From Sphaerisporangium rufum (GTDB lineage Bacteria; Actinomycetota; Actinomycetes; Streptosporangiales; Streptosporangiaceae): 64,000 nucleotides of DNA. A program made the translations under genes and the position numbers. The notes beneath the pieces are model-generated. The model was not told where the DNA came from. It did not search any database and was given only the letters and a program-made list of their open reading frames with translations. Shown one piece after another: positions 1-8,358 of the stretch. The first letter of the stretch is position 1. Every line of letters starts with the position of its first letter. The stretch spans positions 1 through 64,000 of the forward strand of contig NZ_BOOU01000031.1 of NCBI RefSeq assembly GCF_016863395.1. The letters run 5' to 3'.

Positions 1-853
1 CGTACTCGGCGGGCCCGGCGATCTCGCAGTCCTCGCAGTAGACGCCGCCCAGGCCGGTGAGGGCGGGCGAGGTGGCCGCCCAGACCTGCGTCGCCGCCCC
101 CTGCTCGGGCGTCTTGAACGTGGGGTTCAGCGGGTTGCCGTCCTCGTCGATCCACCCGAAGGCGACCATCTCCTCCTTGGCGAGGTGGCGCTGCAGCGGG
201 GTGAGGATGCCGCCGGGGTGCAGCGCGAACGCCCGCACGCCCCGCTCGCGGGCCAGCGCGTCCAGCTGGACCGCGAACAGCACGTTGGCGGTCTTGGACT
301 GGCTGTAGGCCGCGAACTTGTCGTACCCGCGGGTGAACTGCACGTCGTCCCAGCGGATGCCGGACCCGTGGTGGCCGCCGGAGGAGACCGACACCACCCG
401 GGCACCGCCGGGCTCCAGCGCGGGCCACAGCAGGTTGGTGAGCGCGTAGTGGCCCAGGTGGTTGGTGGCGAACTGCGCCTCCCAGCCCGGCCCGACGCGC
501 GTCTCGGGGCAGGCCATGATCCCGGCGTTGCCGATGAGGATGTCGAGCCGGCGGCCGGAGGCCAGGAAGCGCTCGGCGAACGCCCGGACGCTGTCCAGGT
601 CGCCGAGGTCCAGTTCGTCCACCTCCACGCCGTCCAGGCCGCCGACCGCCTCCTTGGCGGCGGCGGGCCGCCGGGCCGGGACCACGACACGGGCACCCGC
701 GCCGGCCAGCGCGCGGGTCGTCTCGAGGCCGAGACCCGAGTAACCGCCGGTGACCAGGGCCAGCCGGCCGGACAGGTCGATGCCGTGCAGGACCTCGGCG
801 GCGGTGCTGCGCGGGCCGAACCCGGAACCGATCGCTCGTTGCGGAGTCGTCAT
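1..853 (-). CDS. Short-chain dehydrogenase/reductase (SDR), C-terminus cut by window edge
   Basis: A NAD(P)-dependent oxidoreductase of the SDR superfamily, substrate unknown. Reading down from ATG at 853, a Rossmann fold starts near residue 30 with the cofactor motif TGGYSGLG. IGNAGIM (the NAG motif) follows, then VSSGGHH in the serine position and the catalytic pair YSQSK. The layout resembles the retinol-dehydrogenase/WW-oxidoreductase-like SDRs common in actinomycetes. The frame stays open to base 1, so roughly the last 20-40 residues are probably missing. It is transcribed away from the iron-uptake genes and is probably unrelated to them. Family certain, reaction unknown. Confidence 0.85.
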   Translation of the reverse strand, partial: MTTPQRAIGSGFGPRSTAAEVLHGIDLSGRLALVTGGYSGLGLETTRALAGAGARVVVPARRPAAAKEAVGGLDGVEVDELDLGDLDSVRAFAERFLASGRRLDILIGNAGIMACPETRVGPGWEAQFATNHLGHYALTNLLWPALEPGGARVVSVSSGGHHGSGIRWDDVQFTRGYDKFAAYSQSKTANVLFAVQLDALARERGVRAFALHPGGILTPLQRHLAKEEMVAFGWIDEDGNPLNPTFKTPEQGAATQVWAATSPALTGLGGVYCEDCEIAGPAEY

Positions 854-935
854 GCCGCCGACGCTACGCGCTGGAGCGCGCTCCAGGTCAACCGGCCGGT
901 CCGGGGTGGGGGTAGGGGGGTAAGGTCATCCTAAT

Positions 936-954
936 ATAGGTTAGGCTTCCCTAA
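936..954 (+). promoter_or_regulatory. IdeR/DmdR-type iron box
   Basis: A 19-bp site matching 16 of 19 positions of the actinobacterial iron-box consensus TTAGGTTAGGCTAACCTAA, 15 bp before the GTG start of the siderophore-interacting protein. Iron-loaded IdeR/DmdR repressors bind such sites. The mismatches are at the first base and at two positions of the right half-site. Confidence 0.8.
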
Positions 955-969
955 ATCAAAGGAGGCAAC

Positions 970-1863
970 GTGACCGAACCCTTCCGGGCCTTCCAGGTCC
1001 GGGTGCGGCGCCTGGCGCGGCTCGCGCCCTCCTTCGTCCGGGTGACCTTCACCGGGGACGACCTGGACCGCTTCGCCGACAACGGGCTCGACCAGCGCAT
1101 CAAGGTCGTGCTGCCCGCGCCGCGCGGCGGCGTCGCGGCGTTCCCGTCCGGGCCCGGATGGCATGCCCGCTGGCGGGCGCAGCCGGACGCCGAGCGCAAC
1201 CCGATGCGCACCTACACCGTTCGCGCCGTGCGCCCCGCCGCGCGCGAGGTGGACGTCGACTTCGTGGTGCACGGCGACGGCGGGCCGGCCGCCCGCTGGG
1301 TGGCCACGGTGGCGCCGGGCGGCGCCGCCGTGCTGCTCGGCCCGGACGCGGCGCATCCCGGCCCGCACGGCGGGGTGGAGTTCCGGCCGCCGGCCGGCTG
1401 CGGCACCGTGCTGCTCGCCGGGGACGAGACCGCGGTGCCGGCGATCGTCTCGATCCTGGACCGGCTGCCCGCCGGCCTGTCCGGGGAGGCGCTGATGGAG
1501 GTGCCGTGCCGCGAGGACGTGCTGCCGGTCACCGTGCCGGACGCCATGAACGTCTGCTGGCTGCCCCGGGACGGCGCGGCGCGAGGGAGCCTGCTGGTGC
1601 CGCAGGTGCGGGCCGCCGCGGGCCGGCTGCTGCCCCGGCGGGCGCCGGCGCCGGTCCCGGACGAGGACGACCGCGCGGCCGGCGAGCTGTGGGAGGTGCC
1701 CGAGGAGGCGGCCCCCGCCGGGCAGGCGTACGCGTGGCTGGCCGGCGAGGCGTCACTGATCAGGACGCTGCGCCGGTACCTGGTCGCCGAACGGGGTATG
1801 GACCGGCGCGCCGTCGCCTTCATGGGGTACTGGCGGCAGGGTCGCGCGGAGGGCGCGGCCTGA
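970..1863 (+). CDS. Siderophore-interacting FAD-binding reductase (SIP/ViuB family)
   Basis: Probably a cytoplasmic flavoprotein that reduces Fe(III) in imported ferri-siderophores to release the iron. The 297-aa length is normal for the SIP family. The FAD-binding signature MRTYTVR lies near residue 80, a central LLAGDETAVPAI nucleotide-binding stretch follows, and the C-terminus has the family pattern WLAGEAS...RRYL. The GTG start has GGAGG five bases upstream and lies just after an iron box, so repression by iron is expected. The next operon, with its own iron box, encodes the matching ABC importer. The siderophore is not identifiable from sequence. Confidence 0.9.
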   Translation: MTEPFRAFQVRVRRLARLAPSFVRVTFTGDDLDRFADNGLDQRIKVVLPAPRGGVAAFPSGPGWHARWRAQPDAERNPMRTYTVRAVRPAAREVDVDFVVHGDGGPAARWVATVAPGGAAVLLGPDAAHPGPHGGVEFRPPAGCGTVLLAGDETAVPAIVSILDRLPAGLSGEALMEVPCREDVLPVTVPDAMNVCWLPRDGAARGSLLVPQVRAAAGRLLPRRAPAPVPDEDDRAAGELWEVPEEAAPAGQAYAWLAGEASLIRTLRRYLVAERGMDRRAVAFMGYWRQGRAEGAA

Positions 1864-1947
1864 CCGAGGGCCGCGATCCGATCGTCCGCCCGCGCCGGTG
1901 AGGCGGGCGTGCGGGGGTCTGACCTGGGGCCGGGGTTGGCACTTTGT

Positions 1948-1966
1948 TTAGGTTAGGCTAACCTAA
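1948..1966 (+). promoter_or_regulatory. Perfect IdeR/DmdR iron box
   Basis: All 19 bases match the palindromic consensus TTAGGTTAGGCTAACCTAA. It lies 34 bp before the ABC ATPase start and should place the whole uptake operon (2001-5940) under iron repression. Confidence 0.92.
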
Positions 1967-2000
1967 CTTTTATCGAGTCGGCCGAGCCCCGGAGCAGCAC

Positions 2001-2837
2001 ATGCCCGCAACCCCCGAGACGCCCGCCGGCCAGGCCGCCGACGCCCTCACCGGCACCGGCCTGCGCCTGGCCTATGGCGGCGCCACCGTGGTGCGCGACG
2101 CCGGCATCGCCGTGGCCCCCGCCCAGGTCACCGCCCTGGTCGGCCCGAACGGCAGCGGGAAGTCCACGCTGCTGCGGGCGCTGGCCCGGCTGCACCGGCC
2201 GGAGGCGGGCGCCGTCCGGCTCGGCGACGGCACGCTCGCCGCCGACCTGTCGGCCCGCGACTTCGCCCGCCGGGTGACGCTGCTCGCGCAGAGCCTCCCC
2301 ACCCCCGGCGGGGTGCGGGTCCGCGACATCGTCGGCTACGGCCGGCACCCGCACCGGGGCAGGCTGCGCACCGGCGACCCCGGTGGCGAGCGGGCCGTCG
2401 AGCGGGCCATGGAGCTCACCGGGGTCACCGCGATGGCCGGCCGGGCGGTGGACGAGCTGTCCGGCGGCGAACGGCAGCGGGTGTGGCTGGCCACCTGCCT
2501 GGCCCAGGACACCGGCGTCCTGCTGCTGGACGAGCCCACCACCTTCCTCGACCTGCGCTACCAGGTCGAGCTGCTGGAACTGGTGCGCGATCTGGCCGAC
2601 CTGCACGGCGTCGCCGTCGGCGTCGTGCTGCACGACCTGGACCAGGCGGCCGAGATCGCCGATCGGGTCGTCCTGCTGCACGAGGGCCGGGTGCGCGCCG
2701 CCGGCCCGCCCGCCGAGGTCCTCACCGAGGCACTGCTGACCGAGGCGTACGGCATCCGCGTCGAGGTCACCACCGACCCCCTCACCGGGACGGTGCGCAC
2801 CCGGCCGGTCGGCCGCCATCTACTCGCCCGGATGTGA
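2001..2837 (+). CDS. Iron-siderophore ABC transporter, ATP-binding protein (FecE/FepC type)
   Basis: ATPase subunit of a ferri-siderophore importer, on the cytoplasmic face of the membrane. Motifs appear in order: Walker A GPNGSGKST (about residues 49-57), signature LSGGERQR, Walker B VLLLDEPT, a D-loop, and switch histidine in VLHDLDQ. All are intact. At 278 aa it is typical of the FepC/FhuC family. ATG at 2001 has a GGAG sequence 7 bp upstream. It is first in a three-gene operon of ATPase, binding lipoprotein and fused permease. Confidence 0.93.
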   Translation: MPATPETPAGQAADALTGTGLRLAYGGATVVRDAGIAVAPAQVTALVGPNGSGKSTLLRALARLHRPEAGAVRLGDGTLAADLSARDFARRVTLLAQSLPTPGGVRVRDIVGYGRHPHRGRLRTGDPGGERAVERAMELTGVTAMAGRAVDELSGGERQRVWLATCLAQDTGVLLLDEPTTFLDLRYQVELLELVRDLADLHGVAVGVVLHDLDQAAEIADRVVLLHEGRVRAAGPPAEVLTEALLTEAYGIRVEVTTDPLTGTVRTRPVGRHLLARM

Positions 2838-2860
2838 ACGAGCAAGTGAAAGGAACACCC

Positions 2861-3865
2861 ATGCGTCCCCTGACGGCGGCCCTCGCCGCCGCCCTCGCCG
2901 CGCTCACCGCCCTCACCGGCTGCGGCACCACCGAACCGGCCGCCCCCGCCGCCGCCACCTCGGCCGCCACCCCGACCGACACGGCCACCGCGGCCGGGCC
3001 GGTCACCCTCACCGACGGCCTCGGGCGCCAGGTGAAGCTGGACCGGCCGGCCACCCGGGTGGTCGGCCTGGAATGGGGCGAGGCCGAGATGCTGGTGACC
3101 CTCGGCGTGATGCCGGTGGGCGTGGCCGACGTCAAGGGCTACGGCACCTGGGTGACCGCCGCCAGGCTCGACGGCTCGGTCAAGGACGTCGGCACCCGCG
3201 CCGAGCCCAGCGTCGACTCCATCGCCGCGCTCCAGCCGGACCTGGTCGTCATGGAAGGCGAGCGGGACGCCGCCCTGATCAAGCAGCTGGAGAAGGTCGC
3301 CCCGGTGCTGGTGACCAAGGGCAGCGACGCCGCCGGCAACCTCGACCGGATGCGCGGCGACTTCAACATGATCGCCACCGCCGTGGGCCGGACCGCCGTC
3401 GCCGGCAAGGTGCTCGCCGACTTCGACGCCGCGCTGGCCGCCGGCCGGCAGAAGATCGACGCGGCCGGCGCCGGCGGCCGCACGTTCGCGATGGCCGACG
3501 GATGGAAGCAGGGCAGCACGATCTCGATCCGCCTGTTCGGCAAGGGCGCGCTGGTGTCCGACGTCGCCGAGCGGCTCGGCCTGTCCAACGCCTGGAAGGG
3601 CAAGGTCGACGGCGACTGGGGCCTGGGCAACACCGACGTCGAGGGCCTCACCGCGCTCAAGGACAAGGACGTGCGCTTCTTCTACAACGCCTCCGACGGC
3701 GAGGACGTCTTCGCCGGCGGGCTCGCCGGCAACGCCATCTGGAAGTCGCTGCCCTTCGTCAAGGCCGGCCAGGTGACCAGGCTGCCCGACGGCATCTGGA
3801 CCTTCGGCGGGCCGCTGTCGTGCCTGCAGTACGCCGACGCCATGGTGAAGGCCTACGCCGGTTGA
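2861..3865 (+). CDS. Iron-siderophore ABC transporter substrate-binding lipoprotein
   Basis: Extracellular, lipid-anchored receptor for a ferric siderophore (Fe-siderophore-binding family, FecB/FepB fold). The 334-aa product starts with a hydrophobic signal and a lipobox ending LTGC (Cys21), then an Ala/Thr-rich linker. The mature domain begins TLTDGLGRQVKLDRPATRVV, the usual start of this fold, and contains DSIAALQPDLVV. ATG at 2861 is chosen because GAAAGGA lies just upstream and the signal peptide begins there; the frame extends further upstream without a signal. It sits between the ATPase and the permease, whose start overlaps its stop. Confidence 0.92.
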   Translation: MRPLTAALAAALAALTALTGCGTTEPAAPAAATSAATPTDTATAAGPVTLTDGLGRQVKLDRPATRVVGLEWGEAEMLVTLGVMPVGVADVKGYGTWVTAARLDGSVKDVGTRAEPSVDSIAALQPDLVVMEGERDAALIKQLEKVAPVLVTKGSDAAGNLDRMRGDFNMIATAVGRTAVAGKVLADFDAALAAGRQKIDAAGAGGRTFAMADGWKQGSTISIRLFGKGALVSDVAERLGLSNAWKGKVDGDWGLGNTDVEGLTALKDKDVRFFYNASDGEDVFAGGLAGNAIWKSLPFVKAGQVTRLPDGIWTFGGPLSCLQYADAMVKAYAG

Positions 3866-5940
3866 GCACGCCGGTCCTGGCCCCTGCGGCACCGGCCGCC
3901 CCCGCGCGGCGGCTCGGCACCGCGGGGGCCTTCGCCCTGGCCGTGGCCGCCGTCGCGGTGCTGGCCGCCGTCCATCTGACCCAGGGCACCTCCGGCGTCG
4001 GCGCGACGGACATCATCGGGGTGCTCGCCGGCGGGGACGACCAGCAGGCCGCGCGGGTGCTGCTGGCCTCCCGGCTGCCCCGGCTGCTGGCCGCGGTCGC
4101 CGTCGGCGTCGCGCTCGGCGCGGCCGGCGCGCTCCTGCAGTCGGTCGCCCGCAACCCGCTCGCCTCGCCGGACACTCTCGGGGTCACCTGGGGCGCCTAC
4201 TTCGCCGTCGTGGCCGCCACCGCGTTCGGGATCACCGTCCCGCTGCTGCCCGCCGGCGGGCTCGCCTTCCTCGGCGGGCTCGGCGCCGCCGCGCTGGCGC
4301 TCGGACTGTCGGCCGGTGGCCGGGCCGGCACCACCCGGCTCATCCTGGCCGGGTCGGCCATCTCGCTGGCCCTGCACTCGCTGGCCATGCTGCTGATGAT
4401 CCTGTTCGAGCAGCGGACCGCCGGGCTGTACGGCTGGGGCAGCGGCTCGCTGGTGCAGGGCGACCTGGCGGCGGTCACCCGCCTCGGCCCGGTCATCGCG
4501 CTGTGCCTGGCCGGCGGCCTGCTGCTCGGCCCCCGGCTGGACATCGCCGCCCTCGGCGACGACACCGCGCACGTCCTCGGCGTCCGGGTGCGGCGGTTGC
4601 GCCTGGCCGCGACCGTGCTCGCCGTGCTGCTGTCGGCCGCCGCGGTCACCATCGCCGGGCCGATCGGCTTCGTCGGCCTGTGCGCCCCGGTGATCGTCCG
4701 CCTGCTCGGCCGGTGGCTGCCCGGCCTCACCCGGCATCGCGCCCTGCTGCCGATGTCCGCGCTGGCCGGTGCCGTGGTGCTGCTGGCCGCAGACATCGCG
4801 CTGCGCGCCGTCCTCGGCGGGCAGGCCGGAGTGGACGTCCCGCCCGGCGTGGTCACCATGATGGCCGGCGCCGCCGTGCTGGTCTGGCTGGCCCGCCGGC
4901 ACCGCGACGCCGGCCCGGCCCGGCCGCCCGCGGTCCGGGTGACCGGCGGGTCACGTGCCCGGTACCTGACCCTGGCCGCCGGCTGCGCCGCGCTGCTGGC
5001 CGGCGCCCTGGTGCTCGGCATGCTCGGCGGCGACACCTGGCTGCTCACCGGCGACCTGGCCAACTGGGTACGCGGCCGCACCGGGCGGGCGCTCACCTAC
5101 GTCCTGGACCAGCGCTACCCGCGGGTGGCGGCCGCGGCGCTCGGCGGCGCCGCGCTGGCGGTGGCCGGCACCGTCACCCAGGCGGTGTGCCGCAACCCGC
5201 TGGCCGAGCCCGGCATCCTCGGGGTGACCGCCGGGGCCGGCGCCGGCGCCGTCGGCATGCTGACCCTGGTGCCCGCCGCCGGCGTCGGCGCCATGTCCGG
5301 TGCCGCCGCAGCGGGCGCCGTGCTCGCCTCCGCCGCCGTCTACCTGCTGTCCTGGCGCGGCGGGCTGAGCTCCGACCGGCTGGTGCTGGTCGGCGTGGGC
5401 GTGCAGGCGTTCTTCGCCGCCGTCACCGTCCTGGTCATCGTCTCCTCCGACCCGTGGAACACCGCCAAGGCGCTGACCTGGCTGTCCGGCTCCACCTACG
5501 GCCGGGTCCCGGCCCAGCTGCTCCCGCTCGCCGTGCTGCTGCCGGCCGCGCTCGCGCTGGCCGCGCTGCTGCGCCGCGACCTGGACCTGCTGGCCCTGGA
5601 CGAGGACACGCCGCGGGTGCTCGGCGTGCCGCTGGAACCGGTCCGGCTGGCCGCGCTCGGCACGGCGGTGCTGCTCGCCGCGGCCGCGGTGTCCGCCGTC
5701 GGGGTGGTGGGGTTCGTCGGCCTGGTGGCCCCGCACGCCGCCCGCGCGCTGACCGGCGGGAGCCACGCCCGGCTGCTGCCGGTGGCGGCGCTGCTCGGCG
5801 CGTTGCTGGTCAGCCTGGCCGACACCCTCGGCCGCACGGTCATCGCCCCGGCCCAGGTGCCCGCGGGCCTGGTCACCGCGCTGCTCGGCACCCCCTACTT
5901 CGTCTGGCTGCTGTGGCGCTCGTCCGCCGCCCGCCGGTAG
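3862..5940 (+). CDS. Iron-siderophore ABC transporter permease, two FecCD domains fused (FhuB-like)
   Basis: Integral membrane channel of the siderophore importer. One 692-aa polypeptide carries two tandem FecCD permease domains (about residues 15-340 and 355-690), so it needs no partner, as in FhuB. Each half repeats the family landmarks: RLPRLLAA / RYPRVAAA near the N-terminus, NPLASPDTLGV / NPLAEPGILGV, an ALGDDTAHVLGV / ALDEDTPRVLGV coupling loop, and GPIGFVGL / GVVGFVGL. The chosen start is TTG at 3862, overlapping the lipoprotein stop by 4 bp (TTGA), since no closer ATG or GTG fits. It ends 3 bp from a convergent response-regulator gene. Confidence 0.92.
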   Translation: MSTPVLAPAAPAAPARRLGTAGAFALAVAAVAVLAAVHLTQGTSGVGATDIIGVLAGGDDQQAARVLLASRLPRLLAAVAVGVALGAAGALLQSVARNPLASPDTLGVTWGAYFAVVAATAFGITVPLLPAGGLAFLGGLGAAALALGLSAGGRAGTTRLILAGSAISLALHSLAMLLMILFEQRTAGLYGWGSGSLVQGDLAAVTRLGPVIALCLAGGLLLGPRLDIAALGDDTAHVLGVRVRRLRLAATVLAVLLSAAAVTIAGPIGFVGLCAPVIVRLLGRWLPGLTRHRALLPMSALAGAVVLLAADIALRAVLGGQAGVDVPPGVVTMMAGAAVLVWLARRHRDAGPARPPAVRVTGGSRARYLTLAAGCAALLAGALVLGMLGGDTWLLTGDLANWVRGRTGRALTYVLDQRYPRVAAAALGGAALAVAGTVTQAVCRNPLAEPGILGVTAGAGAGAVGMLTLVPAAGVGAMSGAAAAGAVLASAAVYLLSWRGGLSSDRLVLVGVGVQAFFAAVTVLVIVSSDPWNTAKALTWLSGSTYGRVPAQLLPLAVLLPAALALAALLRRDLDLLALDEDTPRVLGVPLEPVRLAALGTAVLLAAAAVSAVGVVGFVGLVAPHAARALTGGSHARLLPVAALLGALLVSLADTLGRTVIAPAQVPAGLVTALLGTPYFVWLLWRSSAARR

Positions 5941-5943
5941 GGA

Positions 5944-6606
5944 TCACCGGCCGCCCGGGATCACCAGCCCCGACTCGTAGGCGCGCACCACGAGCTGGGC
6001 CCGATCCCGGGCGCCGAGCTTGCCCATCACCCGGCTGACGTGGGTCTTGGCGGTGGCCCGGCTGATCACCAGCTGCCCGGCGATCTCGTCGTTGGACAGG
6101 CCGGCCGCCACCAGCCGCAGCACCTCGACCTCGCGCGCGGTGAGCCGCTCCAGGCCGGCCCCGCCCGGCGGCCGGGGCGGGGTGGCGACGTACTCCTCGA
6201 TCAGCCGCCGGGTCACCGCCGGCGACAGCAGCGCGTCCCCGGCGGCCGCGACCCGCACCGACCGCAGCAGCTCGACCGGCTCGATGTCCTTGAGCAGGAA
6301 GCCCGCCGCGCCGGCGCGCAGCGCGGCGAAGACGTACTCGTCCAGGGCGTAGTTGGTGAGGATCACCACCCGGACGCCGCCGAGCGCCGGGTCGGCGCCG
6401 ATCCGCCGGGTGGCGTCGATCCCGTCGACCAGCGGCATCCGCACGTCCAGCAGCGCCACCCGCGGCCGCAGCCGGCCGCACAGCTCCACCGCCTCGCCGC
6501 CGTTGCCCGCCTCGCCGACGACCTCGATGTCGTCCTCGCAGTCCAGCAGGGCCCGGAAGCCGGCCCGGATCAGCGGCTGGTCGTCGGCCAGCACCACCCG
6601 GATCAT
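5944..6606 (-). CDS. NarL/LuxR-type response regulator
   Basis: DNA-binding output protein of a two-component system. It has an N-terminal receiver domain with acidic pair D8/D9, phospho-acceptor D54 in LLDVRMP and conserved Lys in LLKD. A C-terminal LuxR helix-turn-helix begins LTAREVEVLRLVAAGLSNDEIA. The 220-aa length is standard. Its ATG overlaps the stop of the upstream histidine kinase by 4 bp (ATGA), so the pair is translationally coupled. The target genes cannot be told from the sequence. Confidence 0.93.
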   Translation of the reverse strand: MIRVVLADDQPLIRAGFRALLDCEDDIEVVGEAGNGGEAVELCGRLRPRVALLDVRMPLVDGIDATRRIGADPALGGVRVVILTNYALDEYVFAALRAGAAGFLLKDIEPVELLRSVRVAAAGDALLSPAVTRRLIEEYVATPPRPPGGAGLERLTAREVEVLRLVAAGLSNDEIAGQLVISRATAKTHVSRVMGKLGARDRAQLVVRAYESGLVIPGGR

Positions 6607-7754
6607 GACTCCGCCCGGGGCAGCTCGGCCCGCACCTCGAACCCGCCCGCCGGGCCGGGCCCGGCCAGCAGCGTCCCGCCCGCGGACACCGCGCGCTCGC
6701 GCATCCCGATCAGGCCCATGCCGCGCTCGCTGCCGGGCGCCGCGCCACGCCCGTCGTCGGCCACCCGCAGCACCAGCGTCCGCGGGCGGTACTCGGTCGT
6801 CACGGTGACCGCGCCCGCTCCCGCGTGCCGCATCACGTTGGTGAGGGCCTCCTGAGCGATCCGGTAGGCCGCCCGATCCGCTGCCGGCGGCAACGGCCCC
6901 GGCTCGCCGACCACGGCCATCCGCACCGGCAGCCCGGCCGCCTCGGCCCGGGCCACCAGCCGGGGCAGCCGGGCCAGCCCGGCCTCGGCCTCACCGGCGT
7001 CCGCCTGCCGCAGCACGCCGAGGGTGGCGCGCAGCTCGCGCATCGCCTCGTGCCCGGAGTCCTTGATCGCGGCCAGCGCCGCGCGGGCCTGCTCGGGCCG
7101 CCGGTCCAGCAGGTGCGTCGCGACCGCCGCCTGCACGTTGATCACCGAGATGGCGTGGGTCAGGGTGTCGTGCAGCTCCTGGGCGATCCACAGCCGCTCC
7201 TCGCCCGCCCGGCGCAGCGCCGCCTCCTCCCGGGTGCGCTCGGCCTCGGCCGCCCGGCGCTCCACCTCCCGCAGGTAGGCGCGGCGGCCGCGGACACTCT
7301 CGCCGGCCACCACCATCGCCACCAGCCAGCCGCTGAGCAGGCTCAGCCCGCCCGGCTCGGGGTCGGCGGGCGACAGCGCGACCACCACGCTAAGGCCGCC
7401 GGCCAGCGCGACGGCGAGCGTGACCGCCAGCCGGCGCCGGCCGAGCGCGGCCGCCGTGTAGATCGTCACCATGACGGGACCGAGGGCGAAGATGCCCGGG
7501 TAGCCGGCGGCGTAGTACAGGACGGCGCTGCCCGCGGTCACCGGCCCGGCCACCGCCGGAGCGGCGCGCCGGGCGGCGAGGAAGAGCGCCGAGACCACCA
7601 GCAGCACGACACCGGACCCGTCCAGCGGGCGTTCCGGCATGCCGGAGGCCGACAGCCGGCCGTAGGTGGCGCCCACCGCGAACACGGCCGTTCCCACCGC
7701 GAGCAGGACGTCCGCCCGCCGGTCACTCACCTTCACCCGCAAACCGTAGGCCAT
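6603..7754 (-). CDS. Membrane sensor histidine kinase, HisKA_3 family
   Basis: Partner kinase of the downstream LuxR-type regulator. The 383-aa protein has four to five hydrophobic segments in the first about 130 residues with almost no extracellular loop, suggesting intramembrane or envelope sensing. A coiled segment rich in Glu/Arg/Ala follows, then the phospho-acceptor motif ELHDTLTHAIS (His195), and a C-terminal HATPase with N-box AYRIAQEALTNVMRHA and G-boxes DDGRG and GMGLIGMRER. ATG at 7754 is chosen; a GTG eight codons later is possible. The frame continues upstream, but that part looks non-coding. Confidence 0.9.
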   Translation of the reverse strand: MAYGLRVKVSDRRADVLLAVGTAVFAVGATYGRLSASGMPERPLDGSGVVLLVVSALFLAARRAAPAVAGPVTAGSAVLYYAAGYPGIFALGPVMVTIYTAAALGRRRLAVTLAVALAGGLSVVVALSPADPEPGGLSLLSGWLVAMVVAGESVRGRRAYLREVERRAAEAERTREEAALRRAGEERLWIAQELHDTLTHAISVINVQAAVATHLLDRRPEQARAALAAIKDSGHEAMRELRATLGVLRQADAGEAEAGLARLPRLVARAEAAGLPVRMAVVGEPGPLPPAADRAAYRIAQEALTNVMRHAGAGAVTVTTEYRPRTLVLRVADDGRGAAPGSERGMGLIGMRERAVSAGGTLLAGPGPAGGFEVRAELPRAES

Positions 7755-7914
7755 CGGGCGCGGCCGTCCCCAGCCCTCCGGGTCGTGGATCCGGCCTGCG
7801 CCCCCGGTCGTACATCGCGGCGCCGCGCGCCCGCGGGTACTCCACCGGATGTACGCGGCGGAGCCGACCGGGGGGCGACGATCTCCGGCCGCCCGGCACG
7901 GGAGCCTGCCGGGC

Positions 7915-8358
7915 ATGAACGTTCCCTCTCCCGGCGCGCCGTTCCCGGCGCCCGGCTGGATCGCCTGGCCGCTGCGCGCCACGGCCACCCTGCACCTGGC
8001 CGGCGTGCTCGGGCAGGCGGCGCTGGCCGGGCTGTTCGTCACCGGCGACGCCGACCTGCTGGACTGGCACCGCGGCAACGGCGGCTTCACCCACGCCCTG
8101 CTGTACCTGCAGCTCGCCGCCGCGGTCCTGCTGTGGCGGCCCGTTCGCGGGCCGGGCCTGGCCGCCGCGGCGAGCGTCCTGCTGGTCGCCGCCGAGACGC
8201 TGCAGATCTTCTTCGGGCAGGAGCGGATCCTGGCCGGGCACTTCCCGCTCGGCATGGCCGACTTCGGCGCCTCGGCGCTGCTGGCCGCCTACACCTGGCT
8301 GCGGGTCCGCCCGACGGCGCGGACCGGGGGTGCGCGGTGGACCCGGCGCGGCGCGTGA
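7915..8358 (+). CDS. Small integral membrane protein, unknown function
   Basis: 147-aa protein with about four hydrophobic segments: LAGVLGQAALAGLFV, LLYLQLAAAVLLW, AAAASVLLVAAETLQIF and FGASALLAAYTWL. It is probably fully embedded in the membrane. No catalytic motif is visible. It resembles uncharacterised actinomycete four-helix membrane proteins that sit beside multicopper oxidase genes. Start ATG 7915 is chosen over an upstream ATG at 7849 because the upstream part is low-complexity and not hydrophobic. Its 3' end overlaps the start of the multicopper oxidase, so the two are probably co-translated and may work in the same process. Confidence 0.65.
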   Translation: MNVPSPGAPFPAPGWIAWPLRATATLHLAGVLGQAALAGLFVTGDADLLDWHRGNGGFTHALLYLQLAAAVLLWRPVRGPGLAAAASVLLVAAETLQIFFGQERILAGHFPLGMADFGASALLAAYTWLRVRPTARTGGARWTRRGA

